Below, in pieces: positions 8,739-17,347 of a DNA stretch of 52,646 bases (positions are counted from its first letter, which is position 1; each line of letters begins with the position of its first letter). The notes beneath the pieces were generated by a model that ran no database searches, was not told where the DNA came from, and was given only the letters and a program-made list of their open reading frames with translations. Source of the DNA: Pseudobdellovibrio sp. (GTDB lineage Bacteria; Bdellovibrionota; Bdellovibrionia; Bdellovibrionales; Bdellovibrionaceae); contig JAJFMT010000030.1 in the NCBI GenBank assembly GCA_020696855.1, positions 1-52,646 of the forward strand. Direction: 5' to 3'. The translations under genes and the position numbers were made by a program.

Positions 8739-9644
8739 ATGGTAAATTCAAATGACTCTTCGGCTGTAAAAACGGGGTCGCTCTATGCGGTTCTTGCGTA
8801 TTTAGGCTGGGGCTTCTTTCCGATTTACTGGAAGTTTCTGAAGCACATTCCATATCTTGAAATTCTTTGCCACCGGGTTGTATGGTCATTTGTTTTTTAT
8901 ACCGGCGTATTGTTTTATCAAAAAAGAAAATTTTTCGTCTACAAGCCTCCCGGATTTGCCTTAACCCGGAATTTAATTCTGGGTTCGATTCTTTTGATGA
9001 CGAACTGGCTTATGTACATCTATGCAGTCAATTCAAACCAGATTGTTGAAAGCAGCCTTGGCTATTTTATTAATCCACTGGTGAACATTGCCTTGGGCGT
9101 TTTCTTTTTAAATGAACGCTTGTCCACGTACCAGAAAGTAGCGACAGTCCTTGCTGTCATTGGAGTCGGTACGATCACCTTTGCGCAAGGCCAGATCCCG
9201 TGGATCGCATTATTTTTAGCGGTTTCATTTTCTTTGTACGGACTCATCAAAAAAATAAATCCGGTGACATCGCTGAATTCCAATCAGTTCGAGTCGGTTG
9301 TTATGTTACCTTTTGCTCTGATTTTTTTACTGACTCATGCACCACAGTGGATCAATGCCGACAATAGGAATATTTCGATTTTTCTTTTAGTTATCTCAGG
9401 CGTTGTAACCGGCCTGCCACTGATCTTTTTTGCGTTAGCCGCGCAGCGAGTGCCGTATTACCTTATGGGATTCTTTCAGTTTCTTGCACCAAGCATTCAG
9501 TTTTTAACCGGCGTTCTCATTTATGATGAACCACTGACGCCACTTCAGTTAAAAGGATTTTTCTTCATATGGGCTGCGGGTTTGCTGCTCATTCTCCAAG
9601 GCTGGTGGAATTCTAAAAAAGCGAAGCACGCTGCTAATAACTGA
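8739..9644 (+). CDS. rarD: RarD-type DMT-family permease
   Basis: Integral inner-membrane protein of the drug/metabolite transporter (EamA) superfamily, RarD branch: about ten hydrophobic segments over 301 aa. The N-terminal GSLYAVLAYLGWGFFPIYWK and the EILCHRVVWSF block are typical of RarD, as are NWLMYIYAVN and SSLGYFINPL. The transported compound is not known for the family with certainty. It begins on the base after the mpl stop with a GCAGG ribosome-binding site inside the mpl end, so it belongs to the same transcript; a role in muropeptide or precursor transport is only a guess from position. Confidence 0.88.
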   Translation: MVNSNDSSAVKTGSLYAVLAYLGWGFFPIYWKFLKHIPYLEILCHRVVWSFVFYTGVLFYQKRKFFVYKPPGFALTRNLILGSILLMTNWLMYIYAVNSNQIVESSLGYFINPLVNIALGVFFLNERLSTYQKVATVLAVIGVGTITFAQGQIPWIALFLAVSFSLYGLIKKINPVTSLNSNQFESVVMLPFALIFLLTHAPQWINADNRNISIFLLVISGVVTGLPLIFFALAAQRVPYYLMGFFQFLAPSIQFLTGVLIYDEPLTPLQLKGFFFIWAAGLLLILQGWWNSKKAKHAANN

Positions 9645-9709
9645 CATAACGAAAACTTATCATTTTTGGAACACCCTTTGCTATACCTTGGAACAGCAGA
9701 GGAGATTTC

Positions 9710-10585
9710 ATGAAATCGGTAGCAGTTTGGCTCTTGTTAGGATTAGGATTAAGCGCTCAGGCGCAAGAAGTTCCGCCTTTCGCAAATATTACAAGCGTGG
9801 ACTTTCGTGGCACCGGTTGCGATGCTGAATCTGCCAGAGTCTCAATAACACCGGATCTTCAGTACATGAGTATTTTATATGACCGCTTCAAAGCTGAAGT
9901 AGGTGCGGGTAGCCCTAACATCAATGCACGCGTAGCGAATAAAAACTGCGTAGTCGTCGTCAAGTTTGACCTTCCAGCCGGCTGGAGCTTTCAATTTGAA
10001 GCTGTTGAATACCGAGGCTTTGTGGGTTTACCGAATAACAAAACAATCGCTCAGCAAAGAATCTCTGTAGATACACCGTCGTCAGGAGGATTTCAGGGCC
10101 GTATGCGCGACTTTCAGGAAAACGTCATGCGTGGTCCTATGATGGATAACTTTGTTACTGTCTACAGAAGCCCGATTGAAAACATGGTTCCGACTGAGCA
10201 AAATATGCCGGCTCAGAATGTCTATAACACGAATAAATTGAAGGGTGGGTTTCTTGGTGCTCTCATCGGACAGATTGCAAAAAATCAGGGTAACGGCAAT
10301 GGCCATGGTAAAGGTCACGGCCCGGGTGGCCCTGGCAACGGAGTTGGGCCCGGAAACGGAAAAGGACACGGTGGCCTTGGAGCCATCATCAAGCGGATCC
10401 GCAAAGGTGACATGTTTGAGTGTGTAGACCGTGTTCAAAATGCGACTTTAAGAATTCGTTCGCGCATCTCTGTAACAAATGCAGGAGATCCTTCAAATTC
10501 CAGTGCTCAAATCGTTGTCGATTCGACTGATGCCAGCTTCTCACAGAAGCTTAAAATTAACTGGAATAAATGTATTACAAATTAA
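9710..10585 (+). CDS. secreted DUF4360 protein with Gly/His-rich insert
   Basis: Exported protein of unknown function. A signal peptide spans about residues 1-18 (cleavage after AQA). The first about 160 residues match the DUF4360 pattern as I remember it: ITSVDFRGTGC, SITPDLQYMSILYD, NKNCVVVVKF and a bulky aromatic strand. The family's C-terminal part (CVDRVQNATLRIRS ... DSTDASFSQKLKINWNKC) follows after an insert. The insert, roughly residues 185-225, is almost only Gly, Asn, His, Lys and Pro, in repeated GNGHGKGHG-like steps; it may bind metal or act as a spacer. Four cysteines could form disulfides. A 65-base gap separates it from rarD and a GAGGAG ribosome-binding site precedes the ATG. 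Confidence 0.8.
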   Translation: MKSVAVWLLLGLGLSAQAQEVPPFANITSVDFRGTGCDAESARVSITPDLQYMSILYDRFKAEVGAGSPNINARVANKNCVVVVKFDLPAGWSFQFEAVEYRGFVGLPNNKTIAQQRISVDTPSSGGFQGRMRDFQENVMRGPMMDNFVTVYRSPIENMVPTEQNMPAQNVYNTNKLKGGFLGALIGQIAKNQGNGNGHGKGHGPGGPGNGVGPGNGKGHGGLGAIIKRIRKGDMFECVDRVQNATLRIRSRISVTNAGDPSNSSAQIVVDSTDASFSQKLKINWNKCITN

Positions 10586-10594
10586 GCAATTAGC

Positions 10595-10644
10595 TTTCAA
10601 ATTCGGTGCTTTAAGTTTGCGCATAAAGCACTTTATATTTGAAA
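10595..10644 (+). terminator. double-stem hairpin after DUF4360 gene
   Basis: An outer stem of 8 bp (10595-10602 with 10637-10644) encloses an inner perfect 8-bp stem (10606-10613 with 10624-10631) and a 10-base loop. It begins 10 bases after the DUF4360 stop and probably ends that transcript, although no clean T-run follows. Its 3' arm overlaps the -35 of the mutS promoter candidate. Confidence 0.55.
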
Positions 10645-10667
10645 CTCCTTCTCCAAAAAAATAAAAC
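10639..10667 (+). promoter_or_regulatory. sigma70-like promoter for mutS, leaderless placement
   Basis: TTGAAA at 10639-10644, a 17-base spacer and TAAAAC at 10662-10667. Only six bases lie between the -10 and the mutS ATG, so transcription should begin at or within a base or two of the start codon. There is no Shine-Dalgarno sequence in front of the ATG, which fits a leaderless message. Confidence 0.5.
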
Positions 10668-10673
10668 CATTAC

Positions 10674-13178
10674 ATGGCTAAAAAAGACGGCGAACTGACT
10701 CCGCTCATGAAGCAGTATTGGGATATCAAATCACTTCACCAGGATAAAATCCTACTGTTTCGTATGGGGGATTTTTACGAGCTTTTTTATGATGATGCCG
10801 TCAAAGCATCACCATTACTGGGAATTACGCTTACGCAAAGAAACAAAAAGTCAGAAGACCAAACGCCAATGTGCGGATTCCCGCACCATGCTGTTGCCGG
10901 CCCGATTAATAAATTATTAGCTGCAGGTTTTAAAGTCGCCATTTGTGACCAGGTTGAAGATCCGGCCACTGCTAAAGGGATTGTTAAGCGTGCCATTACC
11001 AGAATTTTGACTCCGGGAATGGTTTACGACAGTGAAACTCTTGATCAAAGTAAAGCCCACTACCTCACAGCTATAGATGATAATCAAATCAGTTTTGTAG
11101 ATACAACCACAGGTGAATGCTTTTACTTCAGTTCGCAGAACATAAACGAAAAACTGAAGCTGTTAGAAGTGTTGCCTGTAGCAGAGCTCGTGGTTGCAGA
11201 TAAAAATGAAAAATGGCTTTCTGAGACGAAAATTTCTGAGCGCATCGTTGTTTCAGAATTTAAAGAGGGCGCAGATTCGGCCGGTAAACTTTTAGGTTAC
11301 GTGAAATCTCTTGCGAACGCTGAACTGATCCAGATTCTGCGTCCGTTTGTAGAGCGTGAATTTGAACACCGATTGCATCTTTCACAGACGACTTTGCGTC
11401 ACTTGGAAGTTTTCTCGAATTTCAAAGGTGAAGCCAATGGATCGCTTTACCATGCGATTAATAGAACTAAAACCTCTACGGGCGCGAGATTGCTGCGTCA
11501 GTGGATGTGCTTCCCATTAAGAAATAAAAAACAGATCGAATCACGGTTTGATCAGATTGAAAGCTTCCGTAATCATATGCTGGAGCTAAAAAAAGTCCGC
11601 GAAGCACTGGGCGGAATGGGCGATATCGAACGCCGTTTAGGAAAGATCGCGCAGCCGCAGTGTAACGGTCGGGATTTAACTGCGCTTTCAGGATCGATCG
11701 ACGCCGGGCTTGCAGCGCTAAACTGGTGTGAAACATTTTTTATTCCATCTCAACAAGTCGCCGACTTAAAAAAAACGGCGCAGCTATCACGTGAAATTAC
11801 TGAACGCATCGTTGAAGAAGCGCCGTTAAGTGTAAAGCAGGGTCATATTATTAAATCCGGTTTTTCAGCAGAGCTGGATGAGTTAGTGAATCTTTCTACA
11901 AACGCTCATTCGCTGATTGAAAATCTTGAACGCAGAGAAAAAGAACGTACGGGAATTACTTCGTTGAAGGTCCGCTATAATAACGTTTTCGGGTATTACA
12001 TTGAAGTCACGAACCTTCATAAAGATAAAGTTCCTGCGGATTATCAGCGTAAGCAAACGCTTGCGAACGCAGAACGCTTTTGCACAGAAGAGCTTATTGA
12101 ACTTGAAAAGAAAGTTTTATCTGCACAGGTGAAACGTTTTGATCTTGAGTTTGCTTTGTTTGATCAGCTTCGCCGTCATGTGCTGGAGATGGCGCCGGAA
12201 CTTCTAGCGTTAGCACAGCTTTGCAGCGAGCTTGACGTTGTAAGTGCTCTTTCATGGCTGAGTCTTGAACAAAGTTACTGCCGCCCTGTCATCCGTAATG
12301 ACCGCGAGCTGTTACTTGAAAACTGCCGGCATCCGGTAGTTGAACAATTCACCGGAAGCAGCTTTGTTCCCAATACGGTTAAGCTTAATCAGTCTGAGTG
12401 TCTTTTATTAACGGGCCCGAATATGGCCGGTAAGTCGACTCTCATGAGACAAGTGGCTTTAAATGTGCTGCTGGCCCAAATGGGAAGTTATGTTCCGGCC
12501 ATCAAAGCCGAGTTACCGGTTTACGACGCGGTTTACACTCGAATCGGGGCCAGCGATCAGTTATCTGAAGGGCTTTCGACCTTTATGGTTGAAATGACGG
12601 AGACAGCGCAAATGCTGAAGTCCGCTACGCAAGACAGTTTATTAATTCTGGATGAAGTCGGAAGAGGAACAGCCACGTTCGATGGCATGTGTCTGGCCCA
12701 GGCTATTCTTGAACACATCGTTAATACTTTAAAAAACCATGTTCTATTCGCGACTCACTATCACGAGCTGACGGCGCTGCAGACGCAACTTACGCAGATT
12801 AAAAATGCTCACATGAAAGTGTTAGATCACGGGAACGGGCAAATTGAATTTTTACACGTGCTAACGCCAGGACCAGCAGGTAAGAGTTACGGAGTTCAAG
12901 TGGCAGAGCTGGCGGGTGTTCCTGCAGACATTACCAAAAGAGCGGCACAGTTGTTAAAAGTTCATGAAGCCGGCGGTAGCGGGACAGTAGCTGCACAAGC
13001 TGAAATAAAAGATATGAAGGCTTTGCCGGTTGTTAAGAGTCAAATGTCGTTATTTGACCGGGAAGAAGAAGAGAAAAAGCAGAAACTGATTGATGATGTT
13101 AAGAAGTTTTCTGTACAGAAATCTTCGCCGCTGCAGGCACTCAACAAGATCGCTGAGTGGCAGGACAATTTAAATTAG
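10674..13178 (+). CDS. mutS: DNA mismatch repair protein MutS
   Basis: Mismatch-recognition ATPase. The N-terminal mismatch-binding motif Phe34-Tyr35-Glu36 (GDFYELF) is intact, so this is MutS1. Connector, lever and clamp domains follow, and the ATPase carries the Walker A loop GPNMAGKST at residues 581-589, the Walker B ILDEVGRGT and the FATHYHEL switch. Length 834 aa, near the 850 typical. The C-terminus (SLFDREEEEKK and a short helix) resembles the usual clamp/dimer tail. No Shine-Dalgarno is visible and the upstream promoter is very close, so the transcript may be leaderless. No mutL is nearby. Confidence 0.97.
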   Translation: MAKKDGELTPLMKQYWDIKSLHQDKILLFRMGDFYELFYDDAVKASPLLGITLTQRNKKSEDQTPMCGFPHHAVAGPINKLLAAGFKVAICDQVEDPATAKGIVKRAITRILTPGMVYDSETLDQSKAHYLTAIDDNQISFVDTTTGECFYFSSQNINEKLKLLEVLPVAELVVADKNEKWLSETKISERIVVSEFKEGADSAGKLLGYVKSLANAELIQILRPFVEREFEHRLHLSQTTLRHLEVFSNFKGEANGSLYHAINRTKTSTGARLLRQWMCFPLRNKKQIESRFDQIESFRNHMLELKKVREALGGMGDIERRLGKIAQPQCNGRDLTALSGSIDAGLAALNWCETFFIPSQQVADLKKTAQLSREITERIVEEAPLSVKQGHIIKSGFSAELDELVNLSTNAHSLIENLERREKERTGITSLKVRYNNVFGYYIEVTNLHKDKVPADYQRKQTLANAERFCTEELIELEKKVLSAQVKRFDLEFALFDQLRRHVLEMAPELLALAQLCSELDVVSALSWLSLEQSYCRPVIRNDRELLLENCRHPVVEQFTGSSFVPNTVKLNQSECLLLTGPNMAGKSTLMRQVALNVLLAQMGSYVPAIKAELPVYDAVYTRIGASDQLSEGLSTFMVEMTETAQMLKSATQDSLLILDEVGRGTATFDGMCLAQAILEHIVNTLKNHVLFATHYHELTALQTQLTQIKNAHMKVLDHGNGQIEFLHVLTPGPAGKSYGVQVAELAGVPADITKRAAQLLKVHEAGGSGTVAAQAEIKDMKALPVVKSQMSLFDREEEEKKQKLIDDVKKFSVQKSSPLQALNKIAEWQDNLN

Positions 13179-13180
13179 AA

Positions 13181-13387
13181 TTAATGCTTAGTTGTTTTTG
13201 ATTTATCGTTTTCGCCGGCTGTTACGCCGGAGTGAGTGCGCCAGTTGTAATCTTCACCTTTAACGATACGGTTGTTCCAGTCGTCCCATTTCTTTTTAGG
13301 AAGCTTGTGAAGGACCTGGCCTTTATTATCAAAAATATCAGGGTCTTTACCGAATAAGAAGTCAGTTACTTTTTTAAGAAGGCTCAT
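13181..13387 (-). CDS. small conserved-looking protein, unknown function
   Basis: A 68-residue, soluble, highly charged protein that I do not recognise. It begins MSLLKKVTDFLFG, an amphipathic helix, then has Trp-rich KKKWDDWNNRI and ends in a Lys/Thr/His tail. A GAGGAA ribosome-binding site seven bases before the ATG supports it as a real gene. Its stop is 2 bases from the mutS stop, in convergent orientation. The next minus-strand gene (13446-13700) lies 58 bases upstream, with a small AACTC/GAGTT hairpin between, so the two may be separate units. Confidence 0.6.
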   Translation of the reverse strand: MSLLKKVTDFLFGKDPDIFDNKGQVLHKLPKKKWDDWNNRIVKGEDYNWRTHSGVTAGENDKSKTTKH

Positions 13388-13445
13388 TTTAAATTCCTCT
13401 AATTAACTCTGGTGAGTTTAACTCAATGGTTATGTCAGAGCTTAA

Positions 13446-13700
13446 CTAGATTTTTGGATTTGCGCAAATATCAATGATCTCTAAGCCTTTTTCTTCGCCA
13501 GGATACTTATTATTTGTCAGGTGTTTAAAGCAGTCTTTAGCAGCTAAACGGAAAGCTTCTTCTTTGTTAGATGCGGCTCTTACGATCGTGAAGCTCTTGT
13601 ATTGCTTAGCCTTGTACTGAAAGCTGAAGTTTTGGGTTTTAGATGCTGAGAGCGCGGTAGAAGCAGAGAAAAGCATTAAAACGGCTAAGATTGTTTTCAT
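13446..13700 (-). CDS. small secreted protein
   Basis: 84-residue exported protein starting MKTILAVLMLFSASTALSAS, a clear signal peptide. The start at 13700 is chosen because GGAGG lies seven bases before it; a TTG 12 bases further upstream is less likely. The mature part is short, basic, with two Cys (KDCFKHL and DICANPKI) that may form a disulfide. It contains AASNKEEAFRLAAKDCF, a helix-like segment. I do not recognise the family. A 265-base divergent intergenic region (13701-13965) separates it from the cysteine-cluster gene; it is AT-rich and must hold both promoters, but I could not pick a convincing -35/-10 pair. Confidence 0.65.
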   Translation of the reverse strand: MKTILAVLMLFSASTALSASKTQNFSFQYKAKQYKSFTIVRAASNKEEAFRLAAKDCFKHLTNNKYPGEEKGLEIIDICANPKI

Positions 13701-13965
13701 AAGAACCTCCAATTGCTACATTTTACATAGCAAGGCGAAGACCAAAAAAATCCCGATTGTCTCACTTTAAGGCATGGTAAGTTATTGATATTATTAAAGA
13801 AAAATAGGCGACTTTGTGCGATCTTAAAATAGCTGAAATTTGTTAGACACATGTACGTATAGATTTAGCTTAATTTAACTATAGATATTCGTTATGGGCT
13901 ATGCTACATTCAAAAGCATAAATACAAAGTTCATTTCGGCGTTGGAAGTCAGGTAGGGTGATGGC

Positions 13966-14766
13966 TTGACGGTCTTATCTGATATTGTTCCCTCTTTTTA
14001 TAAAGAAATTCTTAACTCAAAAATTTCAAGATTAGAAGTCACAGAAACGAAAGCGACTTGCGACAACTGTTTGCGTTCGCGCGATAAACGTTTTGCATTT
14101 CCTTATAAGCCGGATCTCAAATGTTGTACCTTTCACCCTTATTTACCGAATTATTCGGTCGGGGCGTTGCTGAGCCGCTCAGAGAAAACCTCCGGCATTT
14201 TGCAAATCGAATCGAAAATAAAAAATCGCGAGTTTGCACTTCCAATCGGAATCGTGGCTCCGTTTGATTATCAATTTTTATTTCTGAACAAAGAAGAAGA
14301 ACAGTTCGGTAACGATGCCGCACTTCTTTGCCCTTATTATGATACAGGTCAGAACCGCTGTTCTATCTGGAGCAGCCGCGGAGTTGTCTGTACAACGTTC
14401 TTCTGTAGAAGTGATCAAGGACAATCAGGCCTAAAATTTTGGGCGGTGCTCAGTGATTATCTAAGTTACGTCGAGATGGCGCTTGCGGAAGAGTGTTTGG
14501 TGCAGCTTGATTTTTCTCCGCGCGATCTCTCTGATCAGCTTTTTTATCTGAACAAACGGGAATTTGAGCAGGATGAAGTCATCCAGAAATCTCTTTCTAA
14601 AGAAGAAGACAAAAAAATCTGGAACGGTTACGATGATCACATTGCTTTCTATAAAAAGTGTTTTGCAATCGTGCAAAAGTTAGATAGAAAACAATTCAAA
14701 GAAATACTGGGAGAGCAGGGGCTTTCCTTGGAAGATGAAGTGCTGGATTATGCCAATAGAAGATAA
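13966..14766 (+). CDS. YkgJ-like cysteine-cluster (Zn/Fe-chelating) protein
   Basis: Soluble 266-residue protein with eight cysteines in the arrangement of the YkgJ-type zinc/iron-chelating domain: Cys32-x2-Cys35, the pair Cys53-Cys54 followed by PYLPNYSVGA, then Cys122, Cys132 (NRCSIWSSRG), Cys142 and Cys147 (VCTTFFC). The family is presumed to hold a metal or Fe-S centre; function is not established. The start is a TTG at 13966: the frame is closed by TAG at 13954 and AGGTAGGG lies seven bases before the TTG. The last 17 bases overlap sufE, so the two are translationally coupled, hinting at a job in Fe-S assembly. The C-terminal third is a charged helical region without cysteines. Confidence 0.75.
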   Translation: MTVLSDIVPSFYKEILNSKISRLEVTETKATCDNCLRSRDKRFAFPYKPDLKCCTFHPYLPNYSVGALLSRSEKTSGILQIESKIKNREFALPIGIVAPFDYQFLFLNKEEEQFGNDAALLCPYYDTGQNRCSIWSSRGVVCTTFFCRSDQGQSGLKFWAVLSDYLSYVEMALAEECLVQLDFSPRDLSDQLFYLNKREFEQDEVIQKSLSKEEDKKIWNGYDDHIAFYKKCFAIVQKLDRKQFKEILGEQGLSLEDEVLDYANRR

Positions 14767-15178
14767 AATTGTTGCTGTTAAAAATGATTTTCCTGTTTCC
14801 GATGACTGGGAAAAAAAATACGAAAAAATCATAGAGTACGGCAAAAAATGGCCCGGCCTGGAGGATCAGTTTAAAACCGAAGACCTTAAAGTTAAGGGCT
14901 GCCAATCGCAGGTTTGGATCAAAGCTGAATTAGGGCCGGATAAAAAAGTTTATTTCAAAGGCGACAGCGATGCTCTCATAGTGCGGGGGCTGGTGGCGAT
15001 TGCGCTGAAGGTTTATTCCGGAGAAGCTCCGGATGTTATTTTGAAAACAGAACCTGTATTTCTGAAGGAAATTGGCTTTGATTCAGGACTAAGTCCCAGT
15101 CGTTCTAACGGACTTTACTCCATGATTAAACAAATCAAGTATTACGCGACTGCATTTCAGTATTTACTTTCTAAATAA
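14750..15178 (+). CDS. sufE: SufE family cysteine desulfuration protein
   Basis: Sulfur acceptor that takes persulfide sulfur from a SufS-type cysteine desulfurase for Fe-S cluster assembly in the cytoplasm. The acceptor cysteine is Cys51 in VKGCQSQVW, exactly the position of the active Cys in E. coli SufE when the ATG at 14750 is used; an ATG 15 bases upstream is possible but less likely. The C-terminal LSPSRSNGLYSMI block is also family-typical. 142 aa, normal length. It overlaps the cysteine-cluster gene and there is no sufS in the window. Confidence 0.9.
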   Translation: MPIEDKIVAVKNDFPVSDDWEKKYEKIIEYGKKWPGLEDQFKTEDLKVKGCQSQVWIKAELGPDKKVYFKGDSDALIVRGLVAIALKVYSGEAPDVILKTEPVFLKEIGFDSGLSPSRSNGLYSMIKQIKYYATAFQYLLSK

Positions 15179-15198
15179 TATTCCCGTACACTTATAGG

Positions 15199-15705
15199 GT
15201 GAATAAAAGTTTATTCGGATTCATCTTTATTTTAATCTTCTCTCATTTGGGCGAAGCCCGTATTCGTATGAATAAGGTTAAAGAAGCGCCGAAAGTTTGT
15301 AAGATCATGGCTGAAGATTCGATGTTAAGCCGGGACGGCAAAAAGGTTTTCGGAACTTTACGCCACAGCCTGGTTTTTGAAAGATCCGAAAACTTAGAAT
15401 CCGTATCTCTGATTAAAGATAAAGGCGAAAAGATCTGCCAGTGGCCGGGTTCGCAATGGGAAGAAATTCTTAAAAATAACGGCTTCGAGAATTTAACGAA
15501 TTTTAAGTATCATATCGATGAGTATAAAGAGATCCTTTATCCTTACGCCACCAAGCCCGACGGCTCGTATTTTGTCATGAATATTCCATTTGCGGATTGT
15601 GGGTTAAGCGAACAATCAACCCGCGAAAAACTCGATATTCCTAAATGTGTAATTCCTAAAAAGAAATCAAAAAAACGCAGAGCCCGCAGAGTTGCTAAGA
15701 AGTGA
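15199..15705 (+). CDS. secreted protein of unknown function
   Basis: 168-residue exported protein. The GTG start at 15199 gives a good signal peptide (MNKSLFGFIFILIFSHLGEA); without it the signal would be lost. The mature part holds four Cys (KVCKIM, KICQWPGS, ADCGLS, PKCVIP), likely two disulfides, and ends with a strongly basic tail of Lys/Arg (residues about 153-168), which could bind nucleic acid, lipid A or a polyanionic surface. No family recognised. Lies 20 bases after sufE, so probably in the same transcript, and is followed by a strong terminator. Confidence 0.65.
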   Translation: MNKSLFGFIFILIFSHLGEARIRMNKVKEAPKVCKIMAEDSMLSRDGKKVFGTLRHSLVFERSENLESVSLIKDKGEKICQWPGSQWEEILKNNGFENLTNFKYHIDEYKEILYPYATKPDGSYFVMNIPFADCGLSEQSTREKLDIPKCVIPKKKSKKRRARRVAKK

Positions 15706-15716
15706 TGGAATAAAAA

Positions 15717-15738
15717 AAGAGGGACCTGAGTCCCTCTT
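15717..15738. terminator. bidirectional intrinsic terminator
   Basis: Perfect 9-bp stem (15717-15725 with 15730-15738) and a CTGA loop. Read on the minus strand it is followed by seven T, an excellent terminator for yebC; on the plus strand it closes the 15199-15705 gene with a weaker tail. Confidence 0.85.
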
Positions 15739-15761
15739 AATCGTTTCCGATTTCAAAAAGA

Positions 15762-16463
15762 TTAAATTGTAGCGTAAACCTTGTGAGTATCATCCAAGTC
15801 ATCAACCGCAGTTAAAAACTCTTCGACATCTTTTTTCTGTTCATCTGTTAGCTGTGTGATGTTAGTCGCCTTATAAGATAATGCCGAAGACGAAATCTTC
15901 CAGCCACGGCCGGTTAAAGCCTTAGTAACGGCATCCAGGCTGTCGCTCGCCGAATAAAAAGTATAAGTGCCGTCATCATTTTTAGTAACATCGTCAGCAC
16001 CGGCTTCGATCGCTTCTTCGTCGATATCAAAAGATCCGGTTTTGGTTCCTTCAATTTCACCGACGCGTGCAAACATCCAGGCCACACTTCCGGTTTCACC
16101 CAAGTTGCCATCGTGTTTTTTAAAAACCGCACGCATCTCAGGCGCGGTACGGTGTTTATTGTCGGTTTGGCATTCAACGATAACGCCTACACCGTGAGGG
16201 GCGTAGCCTTCATACGTTAACTCTTCAATAACTTTTCCGTCGTCTAACAGGCCAGCACCCTTTTTGATGGCGCGCTCAATGGTATCGTTGGGGCAAGAGA
16301 TCTTCTTCGCGGCATCAATAGCCATACGAAGACGGGCGTTCATAGCCGGGTCAGGTCCGCCAAGCTTACTCGCGACTGATATCTCGCGAGCCACTTTTGT
16401 AAACATTTGCCCTTTTTTTTGGGCATTTTCTGTTTTACCTGCGGCTTTCCAACCTTTTCCCAT
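15762..16463 (-). CDS. YebC/PmpR family protein
   Basis: YebC-type protein of 233 aa, described in other bacteria as a transcriptional regulator and more recently as a translation factor easing ribosome stalling at proline runs. Family blocks: KKGQMFTKVAREISVASKLGGPDP, NARLRMAIDAAK, YEGYAPHGVGVIVEC, KHDGNLGETGSVAWMF. The N-terminus (MGKGWKAAGKTENAQ) is the variant in which the usual GHSKW motif is changed. The start at 16463 is chosen because AAGGA lies six bases before it; an ATG six bases further upstream overlaps that site. No ruvC is adjacent, which is its common neighbour elsewhere. Confidence 0.88.
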   Translation of the reverse strand: MGKGWKAAGKTENAQKKGQMFTKVAREISVASKLGGPDPAMNARLRMAIDAAKKISCPNDTIERAIKKGAGLLDDGKVIEELTYEGYAPHGVGVIVECQTDNKHRTAPEMRAVFKKHDGNLGETGSVAWMFARVGEIEGTKTGSFDIDEEAIEAGADDVTKNDDGTYTFYSASDSLDAVTKALTGRGWKISSSALSYKATNITQLTDEQKKDVEEFLTAVDDLDDTHKVYATI

Positions 16464-16548
16464 AATCATTCCTTTACGTTAGAGTTCTCTAAGCTAACGA
16501 TTTACAACGAATTTGTCTAGGTATGGTCTCATGTGCTAGCTTGAGGTC

Positions 16549-17340
16549 ATGTGGGCTTTTGAGACCGAAAACGTATTCGAAAAAATCCAGGTGCTCAGGC
16601 AGAATGCAGATTTTGCTGTCACTAACCGGACAAAGGTTGTTGTGCCGTATACTCCGGCCCGTGACGCTGAGGTTCTTGAATTCAAACTTCATCCACCTAA
16701 AAAAGGCTTTTCCGGTAAGGAAGGGCAGGCCCGTATGCTTCACGATTTGGCCAGCATTGAGTTACAGGCGATGGAGCTTGGGATCAGAACCCTGGCTGAA
16801 TTTCCTGAGGCTCCGCAGGAGTTTAAAGAAAAACTGTGGGAGATCACTTTATCGGAGTCAGAGCATTTAGAAATGTGCCTGACAGAGATTCAGGCTCTTG
16901 GATTCAACTGGGGTGACTGGCCGGTGAACTGCGGGTTATGGACTTGCGTTTCGCCTGAGGACTCTTTGATTGACCGCGTTTTAATTGTTCATCGTTACCT
17001 TGAAGGCAGCGGCCTGGATGCAGGTGATACTTTGATCAAGCGCCTGGCGGGAGTGGATGCGCGCTCGGTACAAAAGGCTGTTCAGATTATTAATCAGGAA
17101 GAAGTTGGGCACGTGCTTTTCGGCAGCGAGTGGTATGTGAAGTTATGTAACGCAGGCAAAATTGATCCGTCAGATGATTTTGTAAAGCGGATGGATGGCC
17201 TTCGCGCTATATTACCGAAAAGAATTAATCCGATAAATCATGATTTAAGAAAAAAATCCGGCTTTACGCCGGATGAAATCAAATATCTAGAAAATTTGCG
17301 GGAGTCTTTTTTAGAAAAAGACAGCCCTTGGAAAAAATAA
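16549..17340 (+). CDS. DUF455 ferritin-like protein
   Basis: 263-residue soluble protein of the DUF455 family, a four-helix ferritin-like fold of unknown function. Possible di-metal ligands appear in helix order: Glu71 (ASIELQAMEL), Glu103/Glu105-His106 (SESEHLEM), Glu152 (RYLEGSGLDAGD) and Glu185-x2-His188 (NQEEVGHV). In other bacteria, members sit near tRNA-modification or iron genes, but the reaction is not known. GAGG lies four bases before the ATG. It is divergent from yebC with an 85-base gap containing an overlapping palindrome (TTAGAG/CTCTAA at 16479-16492). It converges on the papain-like gene with seven bases between. Confidence 0.75.
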   Translation: MWAFETENVFEKIQVLRQNADFAVTNRTKVVVPYTPARDAEVLEFKLHPPKKGFSGKEGQARMLHDLASIELQAMELGIRTLAEFPEAPQEFKEKLWEITLSESEHLEMCLTEIQALGFNWGDWPVNCGLWTCVSPEDSLIDRVLIVHRYLEGSGLDAGDTLIKRLAGVDARSVQKAVQIINQEEVGHVLFGSEWYVKLCNAGKIDPSDDFVKRMDGLRAILPKRINPINHDLRKKSGFTPDEIKYLENLRESFLEKDSPWKK

Positions 17341-17347
17341 CTTCTAA

